Translations under genes and position numbers: made by a program
Shown: in pieces, positions 36,101 through 47,090 of the stretch
Position numbering within the stretch: position 1 is the first letter of the stretch
Layout: every line of letters begins with the position of its first letter
Notes under the pieces: generated by a model
What the model saw: only the letters and a program-made list of their open reading frames with translations
Database searches by the model: none
What the model was told of the DNA's origin: nothing
Source of the DNA: Romanomermis culicivorax
Lineage: Eukaryota; Nematoda; Enoplea; Mermithida; Mermithidae
Reading direction: 5' to 3'
Length of the DNA stretch: 64,000 nucleotides
Assembly (NCBI GenBank): GCA_963922205.1
Contig: CAWUHX010000505.1
Location: 1-64,000 of the forward strand

Positions 36101-39100
36101 CAGGTAAAATTGAACGTATAAATCTACAGTAAGATCTGCAGGTACAATTTTACAAAAAACCTACAATATGATTCTGACTTGAATATAACACAGAAGCTAC
36201 GGTAGGATTCTCAGGTGAAATATAACATAAAAAACTTACAGTAAGATGTGCAGGTACAATTGTACAAAAAACCTACAGTAAGATTCTGACTTTATTATTG
36301 CATAAAAGCTACAGTATGATTCTCAGGTAAAATCATACATATAAAATCTACAGTAAGACCTGCAGTTACAATGCAACAAAAATCTGTAGTGAGATGTGCA
36401 GGTGCAATTCAACAAAAAGCTACAGTAAGCTTCTCTGGTAAAATTGAACATGTAAAATCTACAGAACGATGTGCAGGTAGAATTTAATTAAACCTACAGT
36501 AAGATGTGAAGGTACATTTGTACAAAAACCTACAGTAAGATGTGCAGGTATAATTGTACAAAAACCTACAGTAAGAGATGCAGGTACAAATAAAAAAAAG
36601 CTACAGTAAGATTTTCAGGTGAAATTGAACATATAAAATCTACAGTAAGATTTGCAGGTACAATTCATCAGAAAGCTACAGTAAGATTCTCAGGTAAAAT
36701 TGAACATATAAAATCTACAGTAAGATGTGCGTGTACAATTGTACAAAGCACCTACAGTAAGACTTGCAGGTACAATCTAACAAAGACCTACAGTAAGATG
36801 CTACAGTAATCCCTAGAAAAAAATTATTTTTCCAGTTCGTTATCGTCCCATAGCCGTCGTAGCTCCTACGTTCCATGAGAAAAAAATATGGATCATGAAA
36901 AATGATCATGAAAATCGTGATCCAAGATTTTTGATCACCGAATTATCGATTTATCGATTGGCCGAAAATTTACGACAAATTGCCGATCGTTTGGATGAGA
37001 AATATTTTTCGATGAGAAACCCCGTTCCATTCCCGAGACCCGAAATTAGGCGATTGACGATTTTTCGACGTGTTACAGTAAGTTACAGTAATTTTGTATT
37101 TTTTTTATTTTTTTCTTTACTTTTTTGTTTTTTTTTATTTTTTTGTTTTTTTTTTAATTTTTTCCTTTTTTTTGCTTTTTTCATTTTTTCTGTTTTATTA
37201 CCTTTTTCTTCATCTTCTTTTGTTGTTTTCTTGTTTTTATTATTTTTTTCTTCACTTTTTTGTTTTTTTTATTTTTTTCTTTATTTTGCTTTTTTCTGTT
37301 TCATTTCCTTTTTCTTCATCTTATTTTTTTGTTTTTTTTCATTTTTTTTTGTTTTTCTTTCTTTTCTGACCTATTTCCTTTTCTTCTTTTTGTTTTTTTT
37401 ATTTTTTTTTGTTTTATTCCCTTTTTCTTCATCTTCTTTTGTTGCTTTGTTGTTTTTATTTTTTTTCTTCATTTTTTTTATTTTGCTTTTTTCTGTTTCA
37501 TTTCCTTTTTCTTCATCTTATTTTTTACTTCTTCATTTCTTTTTTTTCTTTTTTGCTTTGTTCTTTTTTTCTGATCTATTTCCTTATCTTCTTTTTGGTT
37601 TTTTTTTCATTTTTTTCTCTTTTATTTCTTTTTTTTTTGTTTTCTTCATTTCTCTATTTTTTTGTTTATTTCTGCTTTTCTCGTTTTTTCTGTTTTATTT
37701 CCTTTTTCCTTATATTCTTTTTTCGTTTTCTTCATTTCTCTATTCTTCTTTTCTCATTTTTTCTGTTTTATTTCCTTTTTCTGCATCTTCTCTTTTTGTT
37801 CTCATTTCCTCATTTTTTTCCGTTTTTTTTTTGCTTTTTTCTTTTTTCTGCTTTATTTCCTTTTTCTTTATCTTCTGTTTTTGTTTTCTTCATTTTCTTT
37901 TTTTTTTGTTTTTCTTTTTTTCTGATCTATTTCCTTTTCTTCTTTTTGTTTTTTTATTTTTGTTTTTTTTTTTGCTTTTTTCATTTCTTCTGTTTTATTT
38001 CCTTTTTCTTTATTTTTTTTTCTTTTGTTTTCTTCATTTTTTAATTTTTTTGTTTTTTTGCTGTTTCCATTTTTCATTTCATTTTTTCCTTATCCTTTTT
38101 TTGTTTTCTTCATTTCTTTATTTTATTTTTGTTTTTTTTTGCTTTTTTCATTTTTTTCTGTTTTATTTCCTTTCTCTTTATTTTACTTTCTTCTGTTTTC
38201 TTCATTTCTTTTTTTAAATTTTTTTGTTTTTTTGCTGTTTCCATGTTTTCTATTTTATTTCATTTTTTCCTTATCTGTTTTTTTAATTTTTTTATTTTAT
38301 TTTTGTTTTTTTTTGCTTTTTTAATTTTTTCCGTTTTATTTTCTTGTCTTTATCTTCTTTTTTTCTTTATTTCTTAATTCTAATAATAATTTTTCTCTTT
38401 TATTTTCTTTTTCCTTTTTATTTTCTATTTTTCATCATTTCTCTTTTTCTGTTCATCATTTTTCGTTTTTTCTTTTTTCTTCAACTTTTTTCATTTTCAC
38501 TTTTTATTTTTTGTCTTTGTTCTTTTTTTTTACTTTTTCTTGCTTCGTTCTTTCCTTTTTCCTTTTCTTTGTATTTTTTTCCATTTTTTTGTTTTTTTCT
38601 TTATCATTCTTCTTTTTTTCCTTTTTTCCTCTTTAAATTTTTCTTTTTTCCTTCCATTTTTCTTTTTTTTTCTTCATCATATTTTATTTTTCCTCAACCT
38701 TTTTTCCTTTTTTGTTTCTTTTAACGTTTTTTCTTTCTACTTTTTTCTTTCATTTTCTTGATTTCTTTTCTATTTTATTGGTTTTTTCCTCTATCATTTT
38801 TCTTTATTTTTTCTTTTTTTTTATTTTTCTTTATTTTTCTCTTTATTTTTTCTTTTTTTTGTTTTTCCAATCTTAATTTTTCACCATTTTATTCCTCTTT
38901 CTTTTTTCTTTATACATTTTTTTATTAATTTTTTTCTTTGTTTTCTTTAGTTTATTTTTTTTATTTTTTTCTTTTTTCTTTCTTCTTCGCATCTTTTTTA
39001 TTTTAGTTTTTTTTTGTTTGTCACTTTCTTTTTTCTGTATTTCCATCATTCTTTTTTGTTTTTTCTGTTTTCTTGTTTCTTTATACATTTTTCTTTATTT

Positions 39101-39553
39101 TTTTTTGTTTTCTGTTTTTATATTTTTTTCTTTGCTAGTTTATTTTTTGTTTTCATCTTTTTTCTTTCCTTCTTTTCTTTTTTCTCTTTTTATTTTTCTT
39201 TTTTTCTTCATCATTTTTTCTTCTCTTTCTTGTTTGTTTTTTTGCATCCTTTTTCTCTATTTTCTGTTTATTCCTTCTTTTTGTTTCTTTTCTTGTTTTT
39301 TCTTCATTTTTTCCTTTTTGGCGTGTTTTCCTTTTCATTTTTATTTTTTGTTTTGTTTCTTCCTTTTTTGCTCTATTTTCTTTTTTGTTTTTTTTTCTTT
39401 TATTTCCTTTTTTGTTTATTTTTTTTTTGTTTTTCTTTCTTTTCGCAGCTTACTGTAGGCTTACTGTATCTTTTTTTCTAGAATTTTTGCGTCTTATGGT
39501 ACCGTATTATGAAAAATCGAGTGGTCTGGTTGTTAAACAACGTATTCCATTGA
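32763..39553 (+). CDS. BH3-only cell-death protein candidate (three exons)
   Basis: Exons are 32763-33111, 36836-37077 and 39482-39553; phases match (1/1, then 0/0), giving 220 residues. Residues 156-173 (YRLAENLRQIADRLDEKY) fit the BH3 pattern h1-xxx-h2-xx-h3-small-D-x-h4 with L158, L162, I165, A166, D167 and L169, and closely resemble the BH3 helices of vertebrate PUMA, BIM and BMF. No BH1, BH2 or BH4 region is seen, so it would be BH3-only: such proteins bind the groove of Bcl-2/CED-9-type proteins and trigger apoptosis. The N-terminal half is polar and disordered-looking, with SGYFS (15-19), RRLS (61-64), an arginine patch (79-82) and RSCSDP (90-95). The C-terminus (FCVLWYRIMKNRVVWLLNNV) is hydrophobic, like BIM/BMF tails. 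Nematode EGL-1 and CED-13 are shorter, so orthology is open. Introns are 3.7 and 2.4 kb of repeats. Confidence 0.78.
33130..34930 (+). repeat. CRE-containing satellite in BH3 intron 1
   Basis: Fourteen copies of TGACGTCAGCAAG start at 33178, 33303, 33428, 33560, 33685, 33837, 33962, 34080, 34213, 34371, 34483, 34611, 34717 and 34845. The commonest spacing is 125; others range from 106 to 158. Between them lie GGTTACTGTAACTGA and TACAGTAAACCGAAATT phrases. Each TGACGTCA is a perfect cAMP-response-element palindrome. Copies decay left to right except at the CRE core. Confidence 0.92.
34931..35195. other. Non-repeated intron segment
   Basis: A short stretch between two arrays in intron 1, including a TTTTTTGTTTTTT tract at about 35126-35180. 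No exon seen. Confidence 0.4.
35196..36815 (+). repeat. CTACAGTAAGATGTGCAGGT array in BH3 intron 1
   Basis: About 40 units of ~37-40 bp: CCTACAGTAAGATGTGCAGG then TACAATTGTACAAAAAA, with GATTCTGACTTTATTATTAC and GATTCTCAGGTAAAATTGAA variants. Higher-order copies begin GATTCTGACTTTATT at 35647, 35835, 36059 and 36282 (spacings 188, 224, 223; the difference is one monomer). The units carry many CAG and GTAAG strings that mimic splice signals. Confidence 0.9.
36836..37077 (+). CDS. BH3 gene, exon 2 (BH3 motif)
   Basis: Preceded by TTATTTTTCCAG, with donor TTACA|GTAAGT. Phase 1 reading gives IRYRPIAVVAPTFHEKKIWI, then the region leading to the BH3 helix at 36952-37005, then SMRNPVPFPRPEIRRLTIFR. 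There is no stop in frame across the exon. Reading on into the intron stays open to 38217 only because the tract is T-rich. Confidence 0.85.
37086..39440 (+). repeat. Polypyrimidine tract filling BH3 intron 2
   Basis: About 2.35 kb of T-rich, C-interrupted sequence with almost no A and sparse G (TTTTTTCTTCATTTTTTTG type). The phrases TGTTTTATTTCCTTTTTCTT and CATCTTCTTTTTGTTTT recur. Long F/S/L-rich frames in all three plus phases result from the missing stop codons. It ends right at the acceptor of exon 3, so it forms a 2-kb polypyrimidine tract on the sense strand. Confidence 0.93.
39482..39553 (+). CDS. BH3 gene, exon 3 (hydrophobic tail)
   Basis: Preceded by CTTTTTTTCTAG and read in phase 0, it encodes 23 residues ending NRVVWLLNNVFH before TGA. 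An alternative acceptor TTTTCGCAG ending at 39448 would instead give LTVGLLYLFF and a stop. Both tails are hydrophobic. I prefer the longer one for its likeness to BIM/BMF C-termini. Confidence 0.65.
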   Translation, partial: NFCVLWYRIMKNRVVWLLNNVFH

Positions 39554-39860
39554 ACCTGAAGACACCCTGTTGTCATTTTTTCTCCATTACAGTATACCTG
39601 CCATCCAGGTTTTTTGTTTCTTGTTTCGTTTGTTCTCACGCGACACGTTGCCTTATATTTTTTATTTGTTTTTTTTTCTTTTTAATCGCTTTTTTGTATT
39701 TTTTTTTGTTGTTTCTAGTCTGTATTATTGTATACAGTATATTATGTTGAAGTTACAGCCAAAAGTTACTGTAGCTTTGTGTTTGTTTTTTTTGTACATA
39801 TATCATCATATTTGAGATCTCTTATTGTGTATGGAATAAAAAAAAAAGATAATGTCTTAC
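39554..39860 (+). other. 3' UTR of BH3 gene with AATAAA
   Basis: About 300 bases of mixed sequence follow the stop, with AATAAA at 39835-39840 where the polypurine tract starts. That is a canonical poly(A) signal on the sense strand. The downstream A-rich DNA makes the exact cleavage site unclear. Confidence 0.55.
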
Positions 39861-42800
39861 TGTAGAAATGAGAAAAAAGAAAAAAAACAAAAAAAGTAAA
39901 AAAAAGAAGGAAAAAATCAAAAAATTAAAAAATTGAAAAAGTCGATAATGTCTTACTGTAGAAATAAAAAAATAAAACAGAAAGAAAAAACAAAACAAAC
40001 AGAAAAAATAAACACAAAAGTAAAAAAATTATAAAAATAAAAAAAAAGAAAAAACACATAAAAAAATGAAAAAAACAAAAAAAGAACAAAATGTAGTAAT
40101 AATTGAAAGCAGGGAAAAAATTGATACTGAATTACTGTATGATAAAAAGAAACAGATAAATGCAAAAAATAATAAAGAAACAGAGAAAAAGAAAAATAAT
40201 AAAGGAAAAAGAAAAAAATGAAAAACAAAAAAGGTATACTGTATAAGAAAAAAATAGAAAAAAACAAAAAATAAAAAAACGAAAAAGGCAGCAAAATTAT
40301 AAATATTAAAAAAAATTAAAAAACAAAATGATAAAAATAAAAACAAAGAAAATCGAAGCTGAATTACTGTAGAAATAAGAAAAAAGAAATAGAAAAAGAC
40401 AAAAATTATAAAGAAACAAATGAAAAAAAACAAAAAACAAAAAAACGACAAGGAAAACGATAACAAATAAAAACAAAAAAGAACAAAAGAGAAAGAACAA
40501 AATAAAAGAAAAAAAACAAAAAGAAGGAACAAAAGAAACAGGAAAAAAGGAAAAAAAGAAAAATAATAAAAAAGAAAATAACAACAAAAAAAGGAACAAA
40601 AAGATAAATAAAACAAAAACAAAAATAAAAAAACAAAAAAGAAAAGAAAAAGAAAAAAGCCAAAAATAATAACAATAAATAAAAGAAACGGAAAATGACA
40701 AAAATTATAAAGAAACAAATGAAAAAAAAACAAAAAACAAAAAAAAGACAAGGAAAACGATAAAAAATAAAAACAAAAAAGAACAAAAGAGAAAAAAGAA
40801 AATAAAAGAAAAAACAAAAAAAACAAAAAGAAGAAACAAAAGAAACAGGAAAAAAGGAAAAAAAGAAAAATAAAAATAATAAAAAAAGAAAATAAAAAAG
40901 AAAATAACAACAAAAAAAGTAACAAAAAGATAAATAAAACAAAAACACAAAAAAGAAAAGAAAAAGAAAAAAAACCAAAAATAATAACAATAAATAAAAG
41001 AAACGGAAAAGTCGATGCTCAATTATTGTAGAAATGAGAAAAAAGAAACATAAAAAACAAAAACTATAAAGAATTACAAATGAAAAAAAAACAAAAAAAC
41101 AAAAAACAAAAAACGACAAGGAAAACGATAAAAAATAAAAACAAAAAAAACAAAAAAAAGAAAATAAAAGAAAAAACAAAAAAAAACAAAAAGAAGGAAC
41201 AAAAGAAACAGGAAAAAAGGAAAAAAAGAAAAAGAAAAATAATAAAAAAAGAAAATAAAAAAGAAAAAAACAACAAAAAAAGGAAACAAAAACAAAAGCG
41301 AAAAAAACAAAGAAGAAAAAAAGCCAAAAATAATAACTATAAATAAAAGAAACGGAAAAGTCGATACTCAATTACTGTAGAAAAAAGAAACAAGAAACAG
41401 AAAAAAGACAAAAATTATAAAGAAACAAATGAAAAAGACGAAAAACAAAAAAACGACAAGGAAAACGATAAAAAATAAAAACAAAAAAGAACAAAAGAGA
41501 AAAAAGAAAATAAAAGAAAAAACAAAAAAAAAACAAAAAGAAGAAACAAAAGAAACAGGAAAAAAGGAAAAAAAGAAAAATAATAAAAAAAGAAAATAAA
41601 AAAGAAAATAAAACAAAAACAAAAACAAAAAAAAAACAAAAAAGAAAAGAAAAGAAAAAGAAAAAAAGCCAAAAATAATAACAATAAAAAAAAGAAACGG
41701 AAAAGTCGATACTCAATTACTGTAGAAATGAGAAATAAGAAACAGAAAAAAACAAAAATTATAAAGAAACAAATGAAAAAAAACAAAAAACAAAAAAAGG
41801 ACGAGGAAAACGATAAAAAATAAAAACAAAAAAGAACAAAAGAGAAAAAAGAAAATAAAAGAAAAAACAAAAAAAACAAAAAGAAGGAACAAAAGAAACA
41901 GGAAAAAAGGAAAAAAAGAAAAATAATAAAAAAAAATAAAAAAGAAAATAACAACAAAAAAAAGAAACAAAAAGATAAATAAAACAAAAACAAAAACAAA
42001 AAAAAAGAAAAAAGAAAAGAAAAAGAAAAAAAGCCAAAAATAATAACAATAAATAAAAGAAACGGAAAAGTCGATGCTCAATTTCTGTAGAAATGAGAAA
42101 AAAGAAACAGAAAAAGACAAAAATTATGAAGAAACAAATGAAAAAAAGAACAAAAAAACAAAAAAACGACAAGGAAAACGATAAAAAATAAAAACAAAAA
42201 AACAAAAAAAAGAAAATAAGAGAAAAAAACAAAAAAACAAAAAGAAGGAACAAAAGAAACAGGAAAAAAGGAAAAAAAGAAAAAGAAAAATAATAAAAAA
42301 AGAAAATAAAAAAGAAAAAAACAACAAAAAAAGAAACAAAAAAAACAGAAACAAAAAAAAAGAAACAAAAAAAACAAAAACAAAAAAAGAAACAAAAAAA
42401 AACAAAAACAAAAAAAAAGAAAAAGAAACAAAAAAAACAAAAAAAACAAAAACAAAAAAAAGAAACAAAAAAAAACAAAAACAAAAACAAAAAAAGAAAC
42501 AAAAAAAACAAAAAAAAAACAAAAACAAAAAAAACAAAAAGAAGGAACAAAAGAAACAGGAAAAAAGGAAAAAAATAAAAAGAAAAATAATAAAAAAAGA
42601 AAATAAAAAAGAAAATGACAACAAAAAAAGAAAAAAAACAAAAAATAAAAGAAAAAGAAAAAAGAAAAAAAAAAGAAAAAGAAAAATAATAACAATAAAT
42701 AAAAGAAACAAAAAAGTCGATGCTCAATCATTGTAGAAATGAGAAAAAAGAAACAGAAAAAGACAAAAATTATAAAGAAACAAATGAAAAAAAACAAAAA

Positions 42801-43715
42801 ACAAAAAAAAGACAAGGAAAACGATAAAAAATAAAAACAAAAAAGAACAAAAGAGGAAGAACAAAATATAAGAAAAAAAAACAAAAAAACAAAAAGAAGA
42901 AACAAAAGAAACAGGAAAAAAGCGAAAAAAAGAAAAAGAAAAATAATAAAAAAAGAAAATAAAAAAGAAAATAACAACAAAAAAAGAAACAAAAAGATGA
43001 ATAAAACAAAAACAAAAACAAAAAAACAAAAAAGAAAAGAAAAGAAAAAGAAAAAAAGCCAAAAATAATAACAATAAATAAAAGAAACGGAAAAGTCGAT
43101 GCTCAATTACTGTAGAAATGAGAAAAAAGAAACATAAAAGACAAAAATTATAAAGAAACAAATGAAAAAAAAACAAAAAAACAAAAAAAAGACAAGAAAA
43201 ACGATAAAAAATAAAAACAAAAAAAACAAAAAAAAGAAAATAAAAGAAAAAAACAAAAAAACAAAAAGAAGGAACAAAAGAAACAGGAAAAAAGGAAAAA
43301 AAAGAAAAATAATAAAAAAAGAAAATAAAAAAGAAAAAACAACAAAAAAAGGAAACAAAAAGATAAATAAAACAAAAAGAAAAACAAAAAAAAGAAACAA
43401 AAAAAGAAACAAAAAAAACAAAAAAAGAAACAAAAAAACAAAAACAAAAAAAACAAAAACAAAAAAAAAGAAACAAAAAAAACAAAAACAAAAAAAGAAA
43501 CAAAAAAACAAAAACAAAAAAAAAGAAACAAAAAAAAACAAAAACAAAAAAACAAAAAGAAGGAACAAAAGAAACAGGAAAAAAGGAAAAAAAGAAAAAG
43601 AAAAATAATAAAAAAAGAAAATAAAAAAGAAAATAAAAAAGAAAATAACAACAAAAAAAGAAAAAAAACAAAAAAGAAAATAAAAAGAAAAAAATCGATA
43701 ATGTCTTACTGTAGG
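39841..43715 (+). repeat. Polypurine tract with ~350-bp higher-order unit
   Basis: A-rich, G-interrupted sequence with C as the only common pyrimidine (AAAAAACAAAAAGAAGGAAC). Units are punctuated by GTCGATGCTCAATTACTGTA at 41011, 41360, 41705, 42070, 42716 and 43095 (spacings 349, 345, 365, 646, 379). Both outer ends carry TCGATAATGTCTTACTGTAG (39942 and 43695). F-rich minus-strand frames and K-rich plus frames are composition artefacts. Confidence 0.93.
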
Positions 43716-44264
43716 AAAATATGGGTCGCACGGATGAGTAATTTACGCGCCTAGAATGATGATTCTCCCTGGGGACAAATCTTGCTCTCTAACGACAAAA
43801 GAGATTAATTTAATAGCGTGGGAAAATTTCAATCTTACTGTAGAATAGAAAATCAGGATACAAATTTTTCATTTCTACAGTAATCCGGCCAATTACTGTA
43901 GCTTTTTTGGCGATTTTACTTTTTTTTTGGAACCCGACAATTTGATGATTCACTTTTACTATTTAAATAGAAAATTTTCCAAGGTCGAAACATCAAAGCG
44001 GTTACGATGCAGGAATAATATGCAAATTTTTATATATGGGCCGACAAAAGACCTGCTAGACAGCTAATATTGACCACAAGTGGACAATGGTCAACGGCCA
44101 AAAACAACAACCATATTGTTGTCCAATGCACTTTCTCGGACACTACAAAGGTCAACAATAAAACCAAGGTCCGACACGCGTAAAAATTCCGAAAACAACT
44201 TTTACGACCCGTTGGCCATTTGTTTGGCAAATTGCCCAATTAATATATAGTCGAGTGGACATCG
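43716..44264. other. Unique-looking spacer
   Basis: About 550 bases of mixed composition with no recognised gene. CTTACTGTAG occurs twice. Near 44030-44260 it grades into phrases such as GGTCAACGGCCAAA that foreshadow the 44-bp array. Confidence 0.4.
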
Positions 44265-46725
44265 GGGTTGGCAATGTTCCAAGTTGTGGTCGAGCAAGAG
44301 CAAAATTAAACTTGGCAATGTTCCAAGTTGTGGTCAAGCACCTCCCAAAATGACCTTGGCAAAGTTCCAAGTTGTGGTCGAGCAAGAACAAAATTAAACT
44401 TGGCAATGTCCCAGGTTGTGGTCAAAAAACTCCTAAAATGACCTTGGCAAAGTTCCAGCTTGTGGTCGAGTAGCTCCTAAAGTGACCTTGGCAAAGTTCC
44501 AGCTTGTGGTCGAATAGCTCCTAAAGTGACCTTGGCAAAGTTCCAAGTTGTAGTCAAGCAGCTCCTAACATGACCTTGGAAAAGTTCCAGGTTGTGGTCG
44601 AGCAAGAGCAAAGTTTAACTTGGCAATGTTCCAAGTTGTGGTTAAGCAGCTCCTAAAATGACCTTGGCAAAGTTCCAAATTGTGGTCGAGTACCTCCTAA
44701 CATGACCTTGGCAAAGCTCCAAGTTGTAGTCGAGCAACTTCAAACTTGCACTTGACAAAGTTCTAAGTTGTGGTCAAGCAGCTCCTAGCATGACCTTGGC
44801 AAAGTTCCAAGTTGTGGCCGAGCAAGAGCAAAATTAAACTTGGCAATGTCCCAGGTTGTGGTCAAAAAACTCCTAAAATGACCTTGGCAAAGTTCCAGCT
44901 TGTGGTCGAGTAGCTCCTAAAGTGACCTTGGCAAAGTTCCAGCTTGTGGTCGAATAGCTCCTAAAGTGACCTTGGCAAAGTTCCAAGTTGTAGTCAAGCA
45001 GCTCCTAACATGACCTTGGAAAAGTTCCAGGTTGTGGTCGAGCAAGAGCAAAGTTTAACTTGGCAATGTTCCAAGTTGTGGTTAAGCAGCTCCTAAAATG
45101 ACCTTGGCAAAGTTCCAAATTGTGGTCGAGTAGCTCCTAACATGACCTTGGCAAAGCTCCAAGTTGTAGTCGAGCAATTTCAAACTTGCACTTGACAAAG
45201 TTCCAAGTTGTGGTCAAGCACCTCCTAACATGACCTTGGCAAAGTTCCAAGTTGTGGTCGAGCAAGAGCAAAGTTAAACTTGGCAATGTCCCAGGTTGTG
45301 GTCAAAAACCTCCTAAAATGACCCTGGCAAAATTCCAGCTTGTGGTCGAATAGCTCCTAAAGTGACCTTGGCAAAGTTCCATGTTGTGGTCAAGCAGCTC
45401 CTAACATGACCTTGGCAAAGTTCCATGTTGTGGTCAAGCAATGGCTAAGTTAAACTTGGCAATGTTCCAAGTTGTCGTCGAGCAAGAGCAAAGTTTAACT
45501 TGGCAATGTTCCAAGTTGTGGTCAAGCAACTTCTAATTTGCACTTGGCAAAGTTCAAAATTATGGTCGAGTAGCTCCTAACATGACCTTGGCAATGTTCC
45601 AAGTTGTGGTCGAGCAACTTCAAACTTGCACTTGACAAAGTTCTAAGTTGTGGTCAAGCAGCTCCTAACTTTCACTTGGCAAAGTTCCAAGTTCTGGTCG
45701 AGCAAGAGCAAAGTTAAACTTGGCAATGTTCCAAGTTGTGGTCAAAAAACTCCTAAAATGACCTTGGCAAAGTTCCAGCTTGTGGTCGAGTAGCTCCTAA
45801 AGTGACCTTGGTAAAGTTCCAAGTTGTGGTCAAGCAGCTCCTAACATGACCTTGGCAAAGTTCCATGTTGTGGTCGAGCAATGGCTAAGTTAAACTTGGC
45901 AATGTTCCAAGTTGTGGTCGAGCAAGAGCAAAGTTAAACTTGGCAATGTTCCAGGTTGTGCTCAAAAAACTCCTGGCATGACCTTGGCAAAGTTCCAAGT
46001 TTTGGTCGAGCAACTGCTAAGCTCAACTTGGCAAAGCTCCAAGTTTTGGTCGAGCAACTTCAAACTTGCACTTGACAAAGTTCTAAGTTGTGGTCAAGCA
46101 GCTCCCAACTTTCACTTGGCAAACGTTCCAAACTGTGGTCAAACAACTGCTAAGTTAAACTTGGCATTGTTCCAAGTCGCGGTCAAGAAACTCCTAAGAT
46201 GACCAAAGTTCCAAATAGTGGTCGGGCAAAGTTAAACTTGGCAAAGTTCCAGGTTGTGGTCGACCAGCTCCTAGCATGACCTTGGAAAAGTTCCAAGTTG
46301 TGGTCGAGCAATGGCTAATTTAGACTTGGCAAAGTTCCACGTTGTGGTCAAGCAGCTCATAAAATGACCTTGGCAGACTTCCAAGTACTGGTCAAGCAAA
46401 TCATAACCTACACTTGGCAGACTTCCGAGTTTTTGTCAAGCAAGTGCTAGCTTGCACTTGGCAAAGTTCCAACTGCTGGTCGAGCAACTGCTAGTTTTAT
46501 CTTGGCAGACTTCCAAGTACTGGTCAAGCAAGTGCTAGCTTGCACCTGGCAAAATTCCAAGTACTGGTCAAGCAAATCATAACCTACACTTGGCAGACTT
46601 CCAAGTTTTTGTCAAGCAAGTGCTAGCTTGCACTTGGCAAAGTTCCAAGTACTGGTCAAGCAATTCCTAGCTTTATCTTGGCAGACTTGCAAGTTGTGGT
46701 CAAGCAACTGCTAGCTGGCAGTTGG
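44265..46725 (+). repeat. 44-bp minisatellite with 440-bp higher-order unit
   Basis: Roughly 55 monomers of TTGGCAAAGTTCCAAGTTGT, then GGTCGAGCAGCTCCTAAAATGACC. GACCTTGG starts at 44440, 44484 and 44528 prove a 44-bp period. A ten-monomer block starting TGGCAATGTCCCAGGTTGTG at 44401 repeats at 44841. It is GC-richer than the flanks. The right end (46.3-46.7 kb) has variants with CTTGGCAGACTTCCAAGTAC. Since 44 is not a multiple of 3, the open frames are chance. Confidence 0.93.
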
Positions 46726-47090
46726 CTAATAGCCAAAAGCCAAAATTATCCTATTAAATATGCAAATTTAGAGCTGCTAAACAGGTGGCTTAATTGTTGC
46801 TAAAGTGATTTAGCTTATTTTAACGACATATGTATATAATAAACGGGGGGCTGGTAGCAGCAAATAATATAATAGCCTAAAAATAACAGATGGTATTAAC
46901 ACTAGAATAACAAATTAGCTAACGAGACACTCACACTAAACATTAGACGCGGATGAGCAACCGAGCTTATGCTAATTAGGGCGACAAGAAAATTGGCTAA
47001 TTAATTATGCATAGATTTTAGCATATATTATGTGAAGCAACAGATTGCCTATCTTTTCTAAAGAAAATGCAAGATGTATGGTGTGATTAG
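46726..47090. other. Unique-looking spacer
   Basis: About 360 bases between two arrays, with repeated GCTAA(T/A) phrases and an octamer-like ATGCAAATT near 46760. No gene seen. Confidence 0.4.

Noticed and set aside
36895..38217. 440-codon plus-strand open frame
   Set aside because: Its first 61 codons are the real BH3 exon. The remainder is F/S/L-rich read-through of a T-rich intron that simply lacks stop codons.
40029..43731. Several 130-340-codon minus-strand frames rich in Phe
   Set aside because: These are composition artefacts of an A-rich plus strand, open in several phases at once, with no domain.
45912..46202. 96-codon frame with normal-looking amino acids
   Set aside because: It lies wholly in the 44-bp minisatellite, whose unit length shifts phase each repeat. 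There is no start, splice or domain support.
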